A stretch of 64,000 bases of DNA from Psococerastis gibbosa (GCA_963971405.1 OZ020486.1:33937419-34001418), one strand, 5' to 3'; positions 24,601 through 39,200 are shown, counted from the first letter of the stretch. The notes: generated by a model from the sequence alone, not told the origin. Numbers and translations are program-made.

Positions 24601-27600
24601 ATATTCATCATTTATTATATTATAATTTAATCCATAAAATTGATAAGTTAATGAGTTTAAAATGTGGCATTGGGCTGCCTCCCCCGGTCTATTCTATGCG
24701 CTTTCGTTTTTTCTTATGTTGAAAGTACCTAATAAGAATTCCTCGAATAAGGAAACACGGAATTTCCCGTGCTATGCATGCTTATAATGAATTTTTCATT
24801 ATGAATAAGTAGAATTGTTTTAGTGTTTCATCGCTGATGTCTTAATTTCGTTTGAAACACTTTAACTTAGGGTCCTTAACTGTGGAGTCCATCGGCAAAA
24901 AAACAATAATCACGTTTTGTGGACACCCTCAAAAGAAAAATCCTGGCTACGTCCTTGCTTGTTGCGAATGTAATAAAGCCCTCTTTTACACTCAACTAGG
25001 AAGACCCGGGACCGCCTGCTTTACAAACCCTTCGAAGCATGGCAAGAAAATGTAGCAATTATAGGACTCGAACCAACAATCTTTCGGGTAAAAGTCGGAG
25101 GCTGTACCTCTAATCTACATGTAATCCGAATGTGCATGCAGTGTAAGTACCTACAATATGTATGTGTAGGTATGTACGATTGTCGATGAATTTCACCCGG
25201 ATACGGGGAAATAATGACATTATAATAGATTTGAGTAGGTATGGAGGAAAAAGGGAGAGATGTTTGACAGGATAATGGCAGAAAATCTAGTTTGTCAGGT
25301 TGCATTTGCAGCTATCTTCTCACGAGTCATTTATACATGCCGGAGTCCGACAATATAAATGGCGCTGACGAGATCACGAAACAATCCCATTTTCCTTGAA
25401 AATTTAATATGGGTTTAACTTCTTTTTTAAGTATGAAATTGCCCAAAACGCTTAATTTTGGCAATATTAGTGATAAATTGAAAAAGTCCCTATAAATCTC
25501 ATATTTTTGCACAATATTGTGTTAGCAAAAAACTTAGGCATTCGTAAATTTCTGTGTTTCACTAGTCAAATAGGCACTAGGCCTATAACTGTGCAACCCT
25601 CACGCTCCTGCTTGAGGGAGCACAGTTTTTGACATAATGCTCTAGTAGAGCGATGTGAAATACACGAGATATCTATCTATCTACTTACCAAAATATTGAA
25701 TTGAATTGAAAACGACTTTATTGAATAAAAACAAAACAAAAGGCGAACAATGAGACTATAAAGTCTTTTTTTTCATGCTATCCTTAAAAACAAACATATT
25801 GTATTAATAGATAGATGCTTAAAATTAAATAGAGAAGAAAACAAGAGAAGAAGAGGGGGGGGGGGGGAAGAAGGTTGGGGGGGGATCCATTGTCGTCACC
25901 ATTATAAGACCGGAGAGAGTCTCAAACATTCTACTGCCGTAACAGATTTTTCGCACAAGCTGACGCAATGTTTATTAAACTGTATTGCTTTACAATAGTA
26001 AGTAATGCTGCTAATTCTGCTGTGCATCACTAGCCTAGATACTATTGTTAAACACATGGAATACGTGAAGCAGAAAATTCCCTGTAAGTTGACTGAGGCA
26101 TACTGTGCTATTGTTTAGCGAACCGCAGTCATACAAATGATATATATAAGAATGCTCTATCGCATATCTCATTTGTAAGATGACAGTATGCCTCAGTCAA
26201 CTTACCGTGATTTTTCTGTTGTAACGTATGGTCCAATAGTAGAGACACGTCTCCATGAAAGGTCGATGTTTGTGTAACCTTCGCATCTATCATCTATACT
26301 TTACAGTATGGCTGATTTCGATCATCGATGATCTTAAATAATGTCCGTTCTAGAGACCTGCCCTCTCGTGAAGAAGGTGTCAACGTGGCTAGGCTGGCAG
26401 ACGCTCATACCTATGGTTTTAGTGGCACGGATAACCTTGAGATAGAAAAAATTAAATTACTCGCTACTTATTGGTATTTCAGTTTAATAAACAAACAAAA
26501 ACTTAGTCTTTTTGCAAAACTTGTTATAACTATAATTAATAAAATCCAAATAATAAAATATCTGTAAGTTTCTCTAAGAAACATTTGCATCTTCTCCTCG
26601 AGTTGAGCAAGTCTCAAATCGCTGTAAACGTGTAACTGTGCTAGTGGGTGTCCCTCTGTAGATGGCAGCCGAAAGCACTCAGGGTCTTATACTAACACCA
26701 GTGGGTTTCATAGACAAAGTTAATTTTTTTAACGATTTTTTGGTTTCTACTAATTCTAGTTAGCAGTTTTGCTAGAACACTAAGTTTCTGTTTGTTTAAC
26801 CTTGAGATCCCTGTACATACAACCAGCAGGTATGAATGTAAGACAGTCTACGCGGGTGCTAGTTACTTCCAAGGGCGACCCAGGAACTTTTCTGATTTCT
26901 GATATTTTTTCTTATGTTCCTCAATGCTAATAATACTATTGAACGTTGTTCATTGTACGTATATGTTATAGTTTTAAGTTATGTGAACGCCTATTGTATT
27001 CACTATCAATCAATATAGATATTTTTTATTCTATTGTATTATACGCCCTTTGCCTTAACCAAAACAAACTATGGCCTATGGGCCAATCTTATCAGTGATG
27101 TTCCAATTTTAAAAAGAATTGGAATGCATTTCATTGACACTTGGGAGGAGGAATGTGGCTTTATCAGGGAGTCAGGGGCCCCGACATAGTAATGACGCAG
27201 TGTGCGGCACCTGGTGTCGCGCCTGCGCCCCGCTGATAACGATAACCCTAACCGAATGCATTGCCAGCTCGACTGAGCTCCTATCAGCTTCAGATTAATG
27301 CCACATGGCATTGCTGCTGCTGTGGGATTTTGTGGTGGTGATGTAATGGATGGTAACACGACTCAAAATGACGAGGTGAGTTACGGGTTGGTCCCTTTAA
27401 TTCTGGTTTATAAGCTCGCATAGGCGGCGATTCCACCGACCGGCTAGGGCTAAATACAAAAACGGTGACGTGGTAGGAGACATTCAAGACTTAGGCGAGG
27501 TTTCCACCGACCTCGCATTGCAGAATGCAAATGACATTGACGGAAATTAGAATTTTTCTTTTTATAGAAATCTATTAAAATGTTTGTACTTAGCATATCC

Positions 27601-30600
27601 CATGATGCCATTTTTTAATTTTAGTTTGATTGTTTGTGATTTTACTGTATGATCATTGATCAATTTTAACTATGGCATAGAGGAAAACAAACATTTCAGT
27701 CAATGTCATTTGCATTCTGCAATGCGTGGTTGGTGTAAACCCCGCCTAAGTCTTGAATGTCTTCTACCACGTCACCGTTTTTGTATTTAGCCCTAGCCGG
27801 TCGGTGGAATCCCCGCCATAAGCTTGCCGTAGCACAAGCCACAAGCTGCTTGCAACTTGGCTGGCTGCGTAGTAATGTTTGTCGATTTGTTTCCCTCACA
27901 ATTTCGACCGGTAGGTTCCGATATGTTAAGCCCATGGATGTGTATAAAATAGGCCTAGTGTGGAGAAGGGGGGAGGGACCAAATTATTGCTTTCCAATTT
28001 ATACGTAGTATGGTGGGGCCACGTACAGAGGAGGGAGGAAACATCCCTCCTAAAGCGTACACAGAATATGACACTCCCTGGACCCCGCCCCCGGGGAAGA
28101 CCGAAATTGACACTCCCCAGAAAAATCGAAGAAGACATAAGGACTCTCGCCCTGAACAAAGAAGACGCTCTAAACAGAGTTGTTTGGAAACGCCGCTGCC
28201 GTGCCGCCGACCCTCCCTGAGGACAAAGGCGATGTAAAAGTAAAAGTAAGTAAGGAAAGCTTTGTGATGGTCGAAATTTTCGATTCCGAGATTTCAACGG
28301 ATTTACACGTTTTGAGGTCCCAGGAACCCAAAAAAGTGGCTTTTACGAAATGTCTGTCTGTCGCTCTGTCTGTATGTCTGTCTGTCTGTCTGTCTGTGCG
28401 TCGATTTCCGGGCAAACTACTCGGTCGATTTTGATGAAATTTGGCATGTAGGTTCACAAAAATCATACCACGAGTCCATTTTTTTAAAATATGGGCTAAC
28501 TTAATTTGGGGGGGGGGGGGTTTTATTCTCAAAAAACTCCAAAAAACGTCTAAAAAAATTATTTCTCAAAAACGGCTCCAACGATTTCTTTTAAATTCAC
28601 ATAATCAGTATAATCAGTTTAAGTGCCAGGACATAGCTGGATTCACATCGTCAAAAATTGAAGTACAAAAAAAATGACTATCACAATAATATTAGCCTAC
28701 ATTACTATCACAATAATATTACATTAATAATAAATATTACATTAATAATAAATATTACATTAATAATTTACCACGAGGGTTTCGTTATCAGTGCATAGGC
28801 CTATACCTAACTCCAAACTAGTTCATAAAATTCATTTATGGAATATATGGGATGTGTTTTTAATATGTACTCAACAGTTTTTCCAAATTGGGGCAGATTT
28901 TCTGTCTGGATTGACCTCGGTAGGGAGTTGTATAACTTAATGGCCAAATTTGGGAAACTACTCTTTGTTTTTGTTAATCTGCACTTAGGGATTTGTAGGT
29001 GATGAGCTGTTCTAGTGGGGTAATTATGAACATCACATCTGTTGCTGAAGTTAACTAGATTTTCCTTTATATATATAAGGCTATTGAGTACATATTGTGC
29101 ATATATTGTAAGAATACCCAGGGTGGAAAAAATAGGCCTACAAGGCTCTCTAGATCTGCTGTTAGTTATTATTCGCAACACACGCTTCTGTAGTAGGAGT
29201 ATATCCTTTGCAGCAGGAGCGTGCCCCCAGAGTAAAATACCATAATTTATATGGGAGTGGAATAATCCATAATATGTATTCAGAAGATGAGTTGAAGTAA
29301 CTTGATTCCTCAACTTTCTGAAGAGGTATGTAATACGACATAACTTTTTACATATTTGATCAATATGGATATTCCAACTTAAAGTTGGATCTAAATGAAA
29401 GCCCAGGAACTTAACCGCTCTGTTGTTGTCTGGATATGCCTTTAGTGTCAAAACAAGATGCTGATATATTGTAGTCGTTATTAATGTTAACAAAATGCAA
29501 GGGGTCGCTTGCCCCTTGATAGTTTGCTTCTGGTTATTATTGCTTTCCAATTTATTCGTTGTATAAGGAAAGCTTTGTGACGGTCGAAATTTTCGATTCA
29601 GAGATTTCGACGGATTTACACGTTTTGAGGTCCCAGGAACCCAAAAAGGTGGTTTTTACGAAATGTCTGTCTGTGCGTTGGGCAAACTACTTGGTCGATT
29701 TTGATTAAATTTAGCATGTAGGTTCACAAAAATCATACCTCGAGACACTTTTTTTAATTTAGGACTATCTCAATTTGGGGGGGTTTTATTTTCAAAAAAC
29801 TCCAAAAAAACGTCTTAAAAAATTATTTATCCAAAACGGCTCCAACGATTTCTTTTAAATTCACATATATTGTAGTCGTTATTAATGTTGACAAAATGCG
29901 GGGGGTCGCTTGCCCCTTGATAGTTTGCTTCTGGGGGTAAAAAAATAAAAATTACTAAGTTTTAATGAAAAATGGCTAAAAATTAATTTTTCTGTGAAAC
30001 CTTTCCATCGATGATTTCTACCTTCAGGCATGTTTTAGGTGTTAAATTGAGTAACGAAACCGGACAGATTTCTTTCCCAAAAAACTGTTTGGTGTTGTGC
30101 AAAAAAAATGTTTTTGAAAAAATGATAGAAAATTCACGGTCAAATGCATTGCGTGCCCTGCCATTATTGCTGTGTGGTAATTTCTTGGTCTGACCTGTCT
30201 AGAATTTACCTCACCTCACAAAAATATTGCCCGTTCTAGGCTATGCAATCGTTCCATTGACAAATTCAGTGGTCTATCGAGATAACCGGAATTTAACCCT
30301 AGGACACTTATTTACCATGGAACTACTCCAATTATCTGTCTAGGTACTTATTAGTATAGATAAATAGGAAAGCATGTACGAGCTCACTCGTATCGGTTGT
30401 TTAGGTTATTGGTTGTAATATTGTGAAAAAATAACTCAATTTATAATTTGCGTCAGTTCGGTGTAGCCGTACAGTATTTGACAAAATGTTTAAGTGAAAA
30501 TGCGATTGTTGCGCACAACATATCAGCGAATGTTAATTAATTCGTTTTTCGATACTGACTGGTTGATGCAAGGCCACTTTCGACAGGTGAACACAAAGCT

Positions 30601-33209
30601 ATGCATGCATTAACTGGCAGCAGTGATGAATATTTCTACAATATATGCCACTTGCTCTAACCTTTTCAGACATACTGGTTCTTTAAGTGAAATTGATTGT
30701 CCAGTAGGAGTATTTCTTGTGATACTATCTTTTCCCTCCTAAGTGGTTGGAAGTGTTAACTTTGAATAAAATAATTGTACTTTTGATTGCAACTTCGAAT
30801 GAAAATACGCTGTAAGCTGACCCAGAGGTATTTGACCAAACAAATACACCTATAAAAGAAGGTAATTTACTTTATGGATTAGTTTAGTTAATTTTTCCAA
30901 CGCCTGCTTTCAGCATTCCTGCTTTAAGCAACGTTGTCAGCCTAGCGGGGAGAGGGAGTCTGTTTATTAACTTGAGGCACCCTAAGGGCAGACTCCTTCA
31001 TCTCAGGTAGAAGGGGAGTTGACTGACAGGGTGGACCTCCTGTTTATAGTGGATTCCAAACCACTTGGGGATCATAGTAAACACACAATTAATTTGGAGG
31101 TGACCAGGACTCGACACGCACATAGACAGGTTGGCATTGTTTCAGCGCGTTATGATGTCCCACCATGTTTCCCTGCCAACGTTGTGCACACAACCGAGTT
31201 TACTGTAGTTTTGAACAGGCTCTGTTCTAGTGGATTCAACTTAGTTTAGGTATATTATAAGTATAGTATCATTTTTTAAGGACTTTTTATCGACCCAAGG
31301 TGGCCCATAAGTCCCTTGTCCAATGCCAACGCCCCCATGGATTTCGGACATTATTTGTATTGTCTCCGTATGAACGTCCTCGATGTCAACCTACACCGGC
31401 TACAGGCGATAATGGACAGGCTGAGACCAGCTAACCATTGACGCAATGAAACAGGCGAAAGCATGACATAACCAAGTACAGATACGAGTCTAGTTTAGGT
31501 ATATACAAGGACGAATACGAATACGAATCAGAGCGTAATAAATTAATTTACAAGAGATTTACCCCAAATTTGGGGGGGTAGCTGCCCCTCCCCCCCCCCC
31601 CCCAAATTTGGGGTAAATCTCTTGTAAATTAATTTATTACGCTCTGATTTAATCGATTTTACATATGTATTTCCTATTTTAACCCACAACTACCCCCCCC
31701 CCCCAAAGAAATGGGCTGGATCCGTCCCTGGGTATATAAGTATCCTTGGTATCGCCGTTGGCAAATTCAAACTATATTGATGAAGCTTTCTCTGTGCTCT
31801 CCTTCTAAAATATCTTTGCTCGGCGATGTATATAGATGTGGTTGCCTGTTGGCTGTTACCTGTTACATGAACTCATGTCAAATTTTGGTTGCAGGGGCCA
31901 GGACCGGCAGCCGGAGGAAACCCTCCCCCACAGCAGTTTTACACGCCGGGTGGTATCCCTCCATTTCCGACCCAGCACTACGCACCTTTTGGCCCGTCGC
32001 CACCACCTCAGCACTTCCACAAGGACGAGCGCTCCAAGCGGCAGCATAATAGACTAAAGAAGAAACTAGAGCAGCAAAAGCAGCAGCAGCGTGGAGAACC
32101 CAGCCCTCCTTTCTCTCCCCGCAAAGGTTTGTGCTCTTAGGCGGTTATTCCACCGACGTCAATAGTGATTATTGACGTGGTAGCAGACATTAAAGACACT
32201 CCAAAAATGTCTGCTACCACGTCAATACCACAATTACTATCACTATTAACGTCGGTGGAATAACCGCCTTAGTTTCCTTTTTAGTCATCTCTGTGCAATG
32301 CGCTTTCATGCGGTTATTAGGTTCCACATTCTATGATTATAGTGGCGCGATTTAAGCCCCGTACACACCGATGAATCTGCAGACTTGAGGTACCGACGTC
32401 ATTTTTGCTTTCCAATTTATACGTAGTATAAGGAAAGCTTTGTGATGGTCGAAATTTTCGATTCCGAGATTTCAACGGATTTACGCGTTTTGAGGTCCCA
32501 GGAACCCAAAAAGTGGTTTTTACGAAATGTCTGTCTGTCTGTCTGTTCATCGATTTCCGGGCAAACTACTCGGTGGATTTGCGTGAAATTGGACATGTAG
32601 GTTCAAAAGATCATACCTCGGGACCATTTTTTATTATTTTGGGCTAATTCAATTGGGGGGGGGGGGGGTAGTTATTTTCAAAAAACGTCTAAAAAAATTA
32701 TTTCTCAAAAACAGCTCCAGCTCAAATGAATTGTGTGCCCTGCCATTATTACTGTGTGGTAATGTGTTGGTCTGACCTATCTAGAGTTTACCTCACCTCC
32801 AGTGACGTCAGGTGAACACCCCCCCCCCCCCCACACGAGATATCCAAAATTCAACCATAGTAATTTTATTTACTATGAATTGTAGTCGTTATTAAAGTTG
32901 CTTCTGGGGGTAAAAAAATAAAAATAACTTAATTTTAATGAAAAATGACTAAAAAATAATGTTTCTTTGAAACCTTTCTATCGATGATTTCTACCTTCAG
33001 GGCATGTTTTAGGTGTTAAATTGCGTTACGAAACCGGACAGATTGCTTTCCCAAAAAACTATTTGGTTTTGTGCAAAAAAAAATGTTTGAAAAAATGAAT
33101 CAAATTCTGCTGAAACGCTGAAATGCCCTGCCATTATTGCTGTGTGGTAATGTGTTGGTCTGTCCTATCTAGAATTATTTACGTCACCGCCAGTGACGTC
33201 AGGTGAACG

Positions 33210-33255
<46 letters not shown>

Positions 33256-36200
33256 ACCCCCCCCCCCCCCCCCCCGTGATATAATTGGAAAGCATCAACA
33301 GACTCCTTCGTGTGTTCCGGGCCAATGGTTGGAGCCACGCTTATTTGAATTCCTACTAAAGCCCAATCGGTTATTCTTGTTATTCTTGCTGAAGGCTTTA
33401 CACGAATAGCGTATCCACAAACAACACGTGAACTGTGGTGTTACTACATGCACATCCTTTGTGTAGCATGACAATGCAAGGAAGCCATATTGGTTAGCTG
33501 TCCGGCTAGAAAGGGTTGAGTAAGCATAGCTTGGATTTGCGTTGCAACCTTGTTAAATGGAATGATGGATTACAGATGTCAGAGTTTCATAGGTCAAGAG
33601 TACTGTCGTAGGCCGTACAAATTCAAAATATATTTAACTTGAGATTTTTGCCAAATATAGTTATTGTCTTGTTGTTATACTTATTATTGTTATTGTACTA
33701 GTAGTTGCATATAGGTACACAGAGGCGTAAAGTTTTAGAATGATGGAGGGGGGGGGGGGCAAAACTAAGTAAACCATGACGTCATCAGGCAGGATAAAGA
33801 AAAATTGAAGATATAAGTGCAAAATAGTAGAGCTTTACGCATTTTAATAGTAGTAAAGTATAGCTGTAGATTTTACAAAGGTAACAAAGGAGTGCTTATA
33901 ATCATATTGCTGCAGAGGGGCCCGGGGAGACATGAACCACGCCTTACATTATTCGAGGCTGGGGGCGGGGTGCAAGGCCTCCCCTAAAGGAGCTGGGGGG
34001 AGGGGGCAAGTTGGACCGTGCCCCCCCCCCAAATTTACGTCCCTGTATGTACGTAATAGTCTCCTTATTAACTGTAAAACTTTTACTGTCACTCATTGTA
34101 AAATAACGATATTGTGAGCCGAAACATCATTATAAGCTTATTTTTAATTTGATTGGAAAAAAATTGGGAAAAATACCAGTGTTGCGATTCGCTCGTCGAT
34201 TTATTGTATCTTTCAACATCAAAACAAATATGTCGCAGAATTAATTTCCTTCTTAGATTTTATAGATTTATGAAAGCCTTGATGATGATTTTTCGTGCAG
34301 CAATTTTTTTAAATTTTGGAACACAAAAACAATTTTTTTAATTTTTCAGAAGTAGTAAACGGTGTCATGAAGAGTCGAAAAGTAGGATCGACGGGGACTT
34401 CCGATGACGGCGAGGACACGTCGTCTGCAGCAGAGGAGGACGACACGACGACAGTGCTGGCATTCCTGTCGGCGGTGAAAGCGCCGACAGTGGCGGAGCT
34501 GAAGGCCCGGAGTGCGCTGCTGACGTGGAGCGCTCTCACGGAGGGCGAGAAAGACCCCGAGCTCGACATCAGTGAGACGGAGCTCCTCTACGAGGTCTTG
34601 CTGTCGGACACGGCCAAAGGTGGCAAGTTCCGGTCAATATATCATGGCTGCTCATTTTCGTGCAGGTAAACCCCCAGTCGTCGTTATTATGAAATGTATT
34701 TTGGTCTTGTTGCAGAAATGCTAATAGCTTACAATATCCGCCGCTTTACATAGTTAGTGCTTGTAACATCCTATTCCATCAGAATGTACTTTTTATTATT
34801 ATTATATAATTTTTATGGACTTTTAAACGTATACTTTTCGTAGCGTAACCTTCCGGAATGTCAACTGTCAACTAATTTTTCGAAGATTATTGGTATTATT
34901 TTGGCCATTGGCAAACAGACGTACGTCCTCGAGGCCATCCTACAGTCGCTGCAGCCTGCACGCGTCAATGGGCAAGTGGACTTTCAAACGCTTCGATTTG
35001 AACTCATAAGACACTATCGGAGAAAAGCCTTATAAGTGTAAAAATAAAATATCTCTTGATATGTCAATCGTAGAGCTATCAGGACAATCATAAAAATATT
35101 CTGATCATTTTTGTTACATGATACTATCTATGTATCTCTTTCTAACACAGTTTGGCCTCAGTTATTGAATTTGATTTGTATAAAAAAGGAATTCAAGAAC
35201 TGTCCAAATTTTGCCCTTAAGGGTGTGCAGTCCGTAGGAACTTGGCAGCCCGAAATGTAATACTTTTTATTTTTTATTTAACTAACTAAGGGGATGTTAT
35301 TAAAGATTTGGCTCATCAAAGTTGTTGAAGACTACTTCATGCATCATATTATAAGATATTTTTAATTTTCGAAATTGTAGTTTTTTTTTCAGAAACATGC
35401 AAATATTTTATAAAAAATAACTTTTCACGTATTATCGATTTTATAAAAAAAATTACAATTTCGAAAACGAAAAATATCTTATTATATGATGCATGAAGTA
35501 GTCCTCTACAACGTTGATGAGCCAAATCTTTAATAACATGCTTAGTTAATTAATAAAAAATAAAAAGTATTAAATTTCGGACTGCCACTTTCCTACGGGC
35601 TGTACACTCTTAAGGGTGGCTATAGTTTCACTCATTGTTTCACATGCAATCAACAAAAGACTTGAAAAATTGTCTTGTGCATAAAACATAATTCAATTGC
35701 ACTAAGTTGACCGTAACGTATTTTGATTTTTTTATCACGGTTGTTGCAGGATTGAAGACCTTCGACCTGGTTCGGAGTACTCGGTTTGCCTGAAGGTACA
35801 TCACATGGACGGGCTTCATGGTTCCGCGTCGGAGCCGCTCGTCTTCACAACGCCGAGCTGCGCCCCTGATCCGCCACAAGCGCCCAAATTGCTAAAGCGG
35901 GAGCGGAACTCGTTGCAGCTGAGGTGGAATGCGGTTAGTGATAACGGCGCGCCCATACTCCACTACATTCTCGAGTACGACGAGGGCAAGGGCGAGAGCT
36001 TCGTCGAAGTCTGCAAGAACCGAAATAAACAGCACAATGTCGTCAAGCTGCAGCCAGCAACTAGTTACCGCTTCAGAATAGCTGCCGTTAATGAATGCGG
36101 GAAAAGGTGTGTTTACTGAATGAGAAAGATGGCAAAACTAATAAACTATAGCTAGCAGTACTGTTCCAACTTTATGCAGGGTGTTCCGCGAGTGCTAGTT

Positions 36201-39200
36201 CGGCGGCTATTTCACCGCCAAATATAATTGCTTCACTAATTCACTTGTGTTTTGAAATTTTATAAATGAAGTTATAATATGGTAGCAGACATCATTAATA
36301 AGTCTCTACCATATTACAACTTAATTTATAATAGATAAGTTAAGTATCTACATAATAGTCTCCTTACAACAAAACAAACAAAAAATCTCAAAACACAAGT
36401 GAATTAGTGAAGCAAATTAGCCGTTGGAATTGGCACTTTAAACCGTTGGGATGATTTGACCCATCAACCCATGGTCGAAAGTGAATAAAAACGCAAAATA
36501 TCATAGGAATTTTTTGGTTCGAGTAATGTCAATTTTTAAGTTTTATAAAGTTTATTTATAACCATTGGGCTTCGAATTGTTCAATGATTGTGAAGCGTTC
36601 TCATGAAAAAAGTTTAAAAACCGCTTACAACGGGGTTACTTTCAGGTTTAAAAAAATTGTTACGTCTAATCTAACCATTGATTTGGAGTGAAATTTTATG
36701 TTGTGGTTTCTGATGGATATGCACCTTTTCTTTAAGTTGAATTTTTTCTATATTTTATTCTATAATCGTGTTTTCAAAAACCCCCGCATGCAAAATTTTT
36801 GTCTTGCGCCATCTTGGATTTTATATTCGCCTGTTGAATGTTAAAAATCTAAAAATACCACTGATATGACCACCTCTGATATAGGTAATAGTGTTTTGTG
36901 TTTTTAGTTTCCACCTACCACTGACAATTTGACCATAATAAATAAAAACTATTTCACAAAATTCCGCGGGGCGCGTTTAGTGAACGGTGTGTTCACTTCC
37001 GACCATGGGTTGATTGGTCAAATCAACTCAAAATGAACCCCCCTGCCTCCCCTTAACGGATTATCTAGCACTCGCAGCACACCCTGTATTGTATATACTA
37101 GTACGTATTATATATATCACCGCTATGCATTACATACCTTACGGAAACTTTCCAAACGCTGGTTGAGTCCGGGTCGAAATGTAATCGCTTTATACTTAAT
37201 TACACGGTAATTACACCGTCCTATTAAAGCTCATGGCCTTAAGCCTTCAATACTTTAATTATAATTGAAAACCCCATTTATTTAATGTTCAACTTGGCGA
37301 AATAAAACATAGTTATTGTGGAATTAATATTAATTTAATAAGTCTGTATTTGTAACACTGCCTAATTAAGCATGGGGTGATGTAATCGCCATCAACTCAC
37401 GCGGGATGTATTTAAATCTTCACCCATCCTTACTGTGTCCCATCGAATTGAGATCGTCATCTGTTGTCTGTACATCTTGCTTTGTATTCCTCTATCTCCT
37501 CCTCAAGCCACTTTTCGCGCTGTCGTCATCAATTCTCTTTATGTTTCTGAAGCATCGAATCTCGTCTTGCTATTCTCTCCGCCATTAATTTCCCGGCACC
37601 GAATGTTCCATTCCTAACGTAATCCCTTCATAGCATCTGATGTAATGTGCTCAGTTAAATGCCACCGTTTCAAGTGACGTTTTGTTGATAGTGCCTACTC
37701 GGACGTGGTGATGTATTCGACGTGTGGCACGCCCCCACAGCAGCCCGCAGCACCCACACTCGGCGAGGCTGACGTGACGAGTCTGCGGCTGAGCTGGCAG
37801 AAGAGGCCCTCTGACAACGAGTTCACGCTGCAGATGGATGACCAGCGCTCCGGCCACGGGTTCCTTGCCATCTACAACGGCAAGGACACCGCGTACTTGG
37901 TCGAAAAACTTAACCGACATTCCGATTATAAATTTAGAGTGAGTATTCGGAGAGTCAGGGAATAGCGAGGAGAGAAATGTTTTTTTTTTTTAGGCGCGGG
38001 ACTCTTTCGAGTATTTGCGCCGGTCGGTGTGTGTGTGTGTGTGTGTGTGTGCGGAAGTGATGGCTTATTTGGTTACTATTGGTAGTTGTGGTTTAGAATG
38101 GTTTTTCTTGAGTTTGTCTACAGGTGTGGCATGACTCCGGTCTTGATTAGAAAGCTTAACGTTGCCGAGAGAAATGCTTGGCATGCATTAGTGACAGTTG
38201 GATTGTGAAAGCCCAGTTTAGAGCTGTGAGAACTGGAGTACCTCCAATTTCGTGTACCTACTCGTAACTTGGTGATACTGAATTCTGAATAGCCTCCATT
38301 GTCTTTATCACAATACAAGCGGTTCCGCAGCAGCCTCCGGCTGCTGACTCCGCCCCTTGCGCCTGCGGCGGGCGGCAGCTCGCCCCTGGCGGGGCCTCGC
38401 AAAGTCGCCTGTAAATCCGGGTGGCTTAGACCCATCGTCATGGGTGTCTAATGAATCGTCGTGTCGAGAATTAACCATAAGTTGCGCTACACATGTTATA
38501 ACATGAATGGTGTGGGAGTTGAGAGGTAAAGAAGGAAGCGGGATTGGAATCAAGGCGAGTTTGAGAATTGGCTATAGTACAGGCTATGGCTATAGTTGTA
38601 ACTTTTCACTAAGAAATGACAGGGGGTGAAAAAGGAACGCAGTGAATGTTTATGTAAATACGGAGGGGATGGTAAGGAAGCTTGGACCAAATGATAGGAA
38701 TGAAGCGAAGAAAATGTTGGGCCCATTTGCCGAACGGCAGCTCGGGCTGCGCCCTCGCAGTAACTGATCACCACTTGTCGTACGTAGGTCGGGTGTTGGA
38801 CGAAATTTGAATATACCTGGTAATGAGTGATATGGAGATATTCAACGTTAGTGATGTGTAACGAATACAGTAGTATAATGTGAGACCATTCTTATCCGTA
38901 TAAAGTACATAAAATAGAAATACGAAGGAAAATATTGCCAATTTTTACCGTGTCCATTGACTATATCCACATTGTAGGTGGAATCGTAGGCATTAATTGG
39001 ACGAATTGTTGAGAATTTGTTTACATGAGTAAACAACATGCCAAATTGCAAGTTTAAACAAATTTTTGACGCGGATAAAGTAGGTAGAATTTTCAAAACT
39101 GTCGAAAACGGGAATTATTTCCGGAATACTTGACGAAATTTCGGGTTTGACCCGAATTTAAAGGGGGAGGGGGGTTTTAGAAAAAACTCATTTATGCTCG

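Larger units (their letters stand above)
21640..31894 (+). other. FNDC3 intron A-B, 10.3 kb, repeat-rich
   Basis: The longest intron seen. It holds a SINE, several inverted repeats, nested foldbacks, LINE pieces and two copies of the 'R' repeat (listed separately). Outside those, 21640-23450 and 30210-31360 show nothing I recognise; 31019-31249 is an open frame of 76 codons without a recognisable motif. Confidence 0.85.

Noticed and set aside
27069..27487. Minus-strand ORFs of 96 and 65 codons
   Set aside because: No recognisable motif, and they overlap the foldback arm; likely translated repeat DNA.
28180..28434. ORF with Cys-Leu-Ser-Val repeats
   Set aside because: It is the translation of a TCTG microsatellite inside repeat R, not a protein.
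33203..33409. ORF with a long poly-proline run
   Set aside because: Pure translation of the poly-C tract.
34736..35010. GC-rich ORF-like segment in the FNDC3 intron C-D
   Set aside because: It has no similarity to FNDC3 and the flanking exons C and D already join in phase with continuous FN3 homology.
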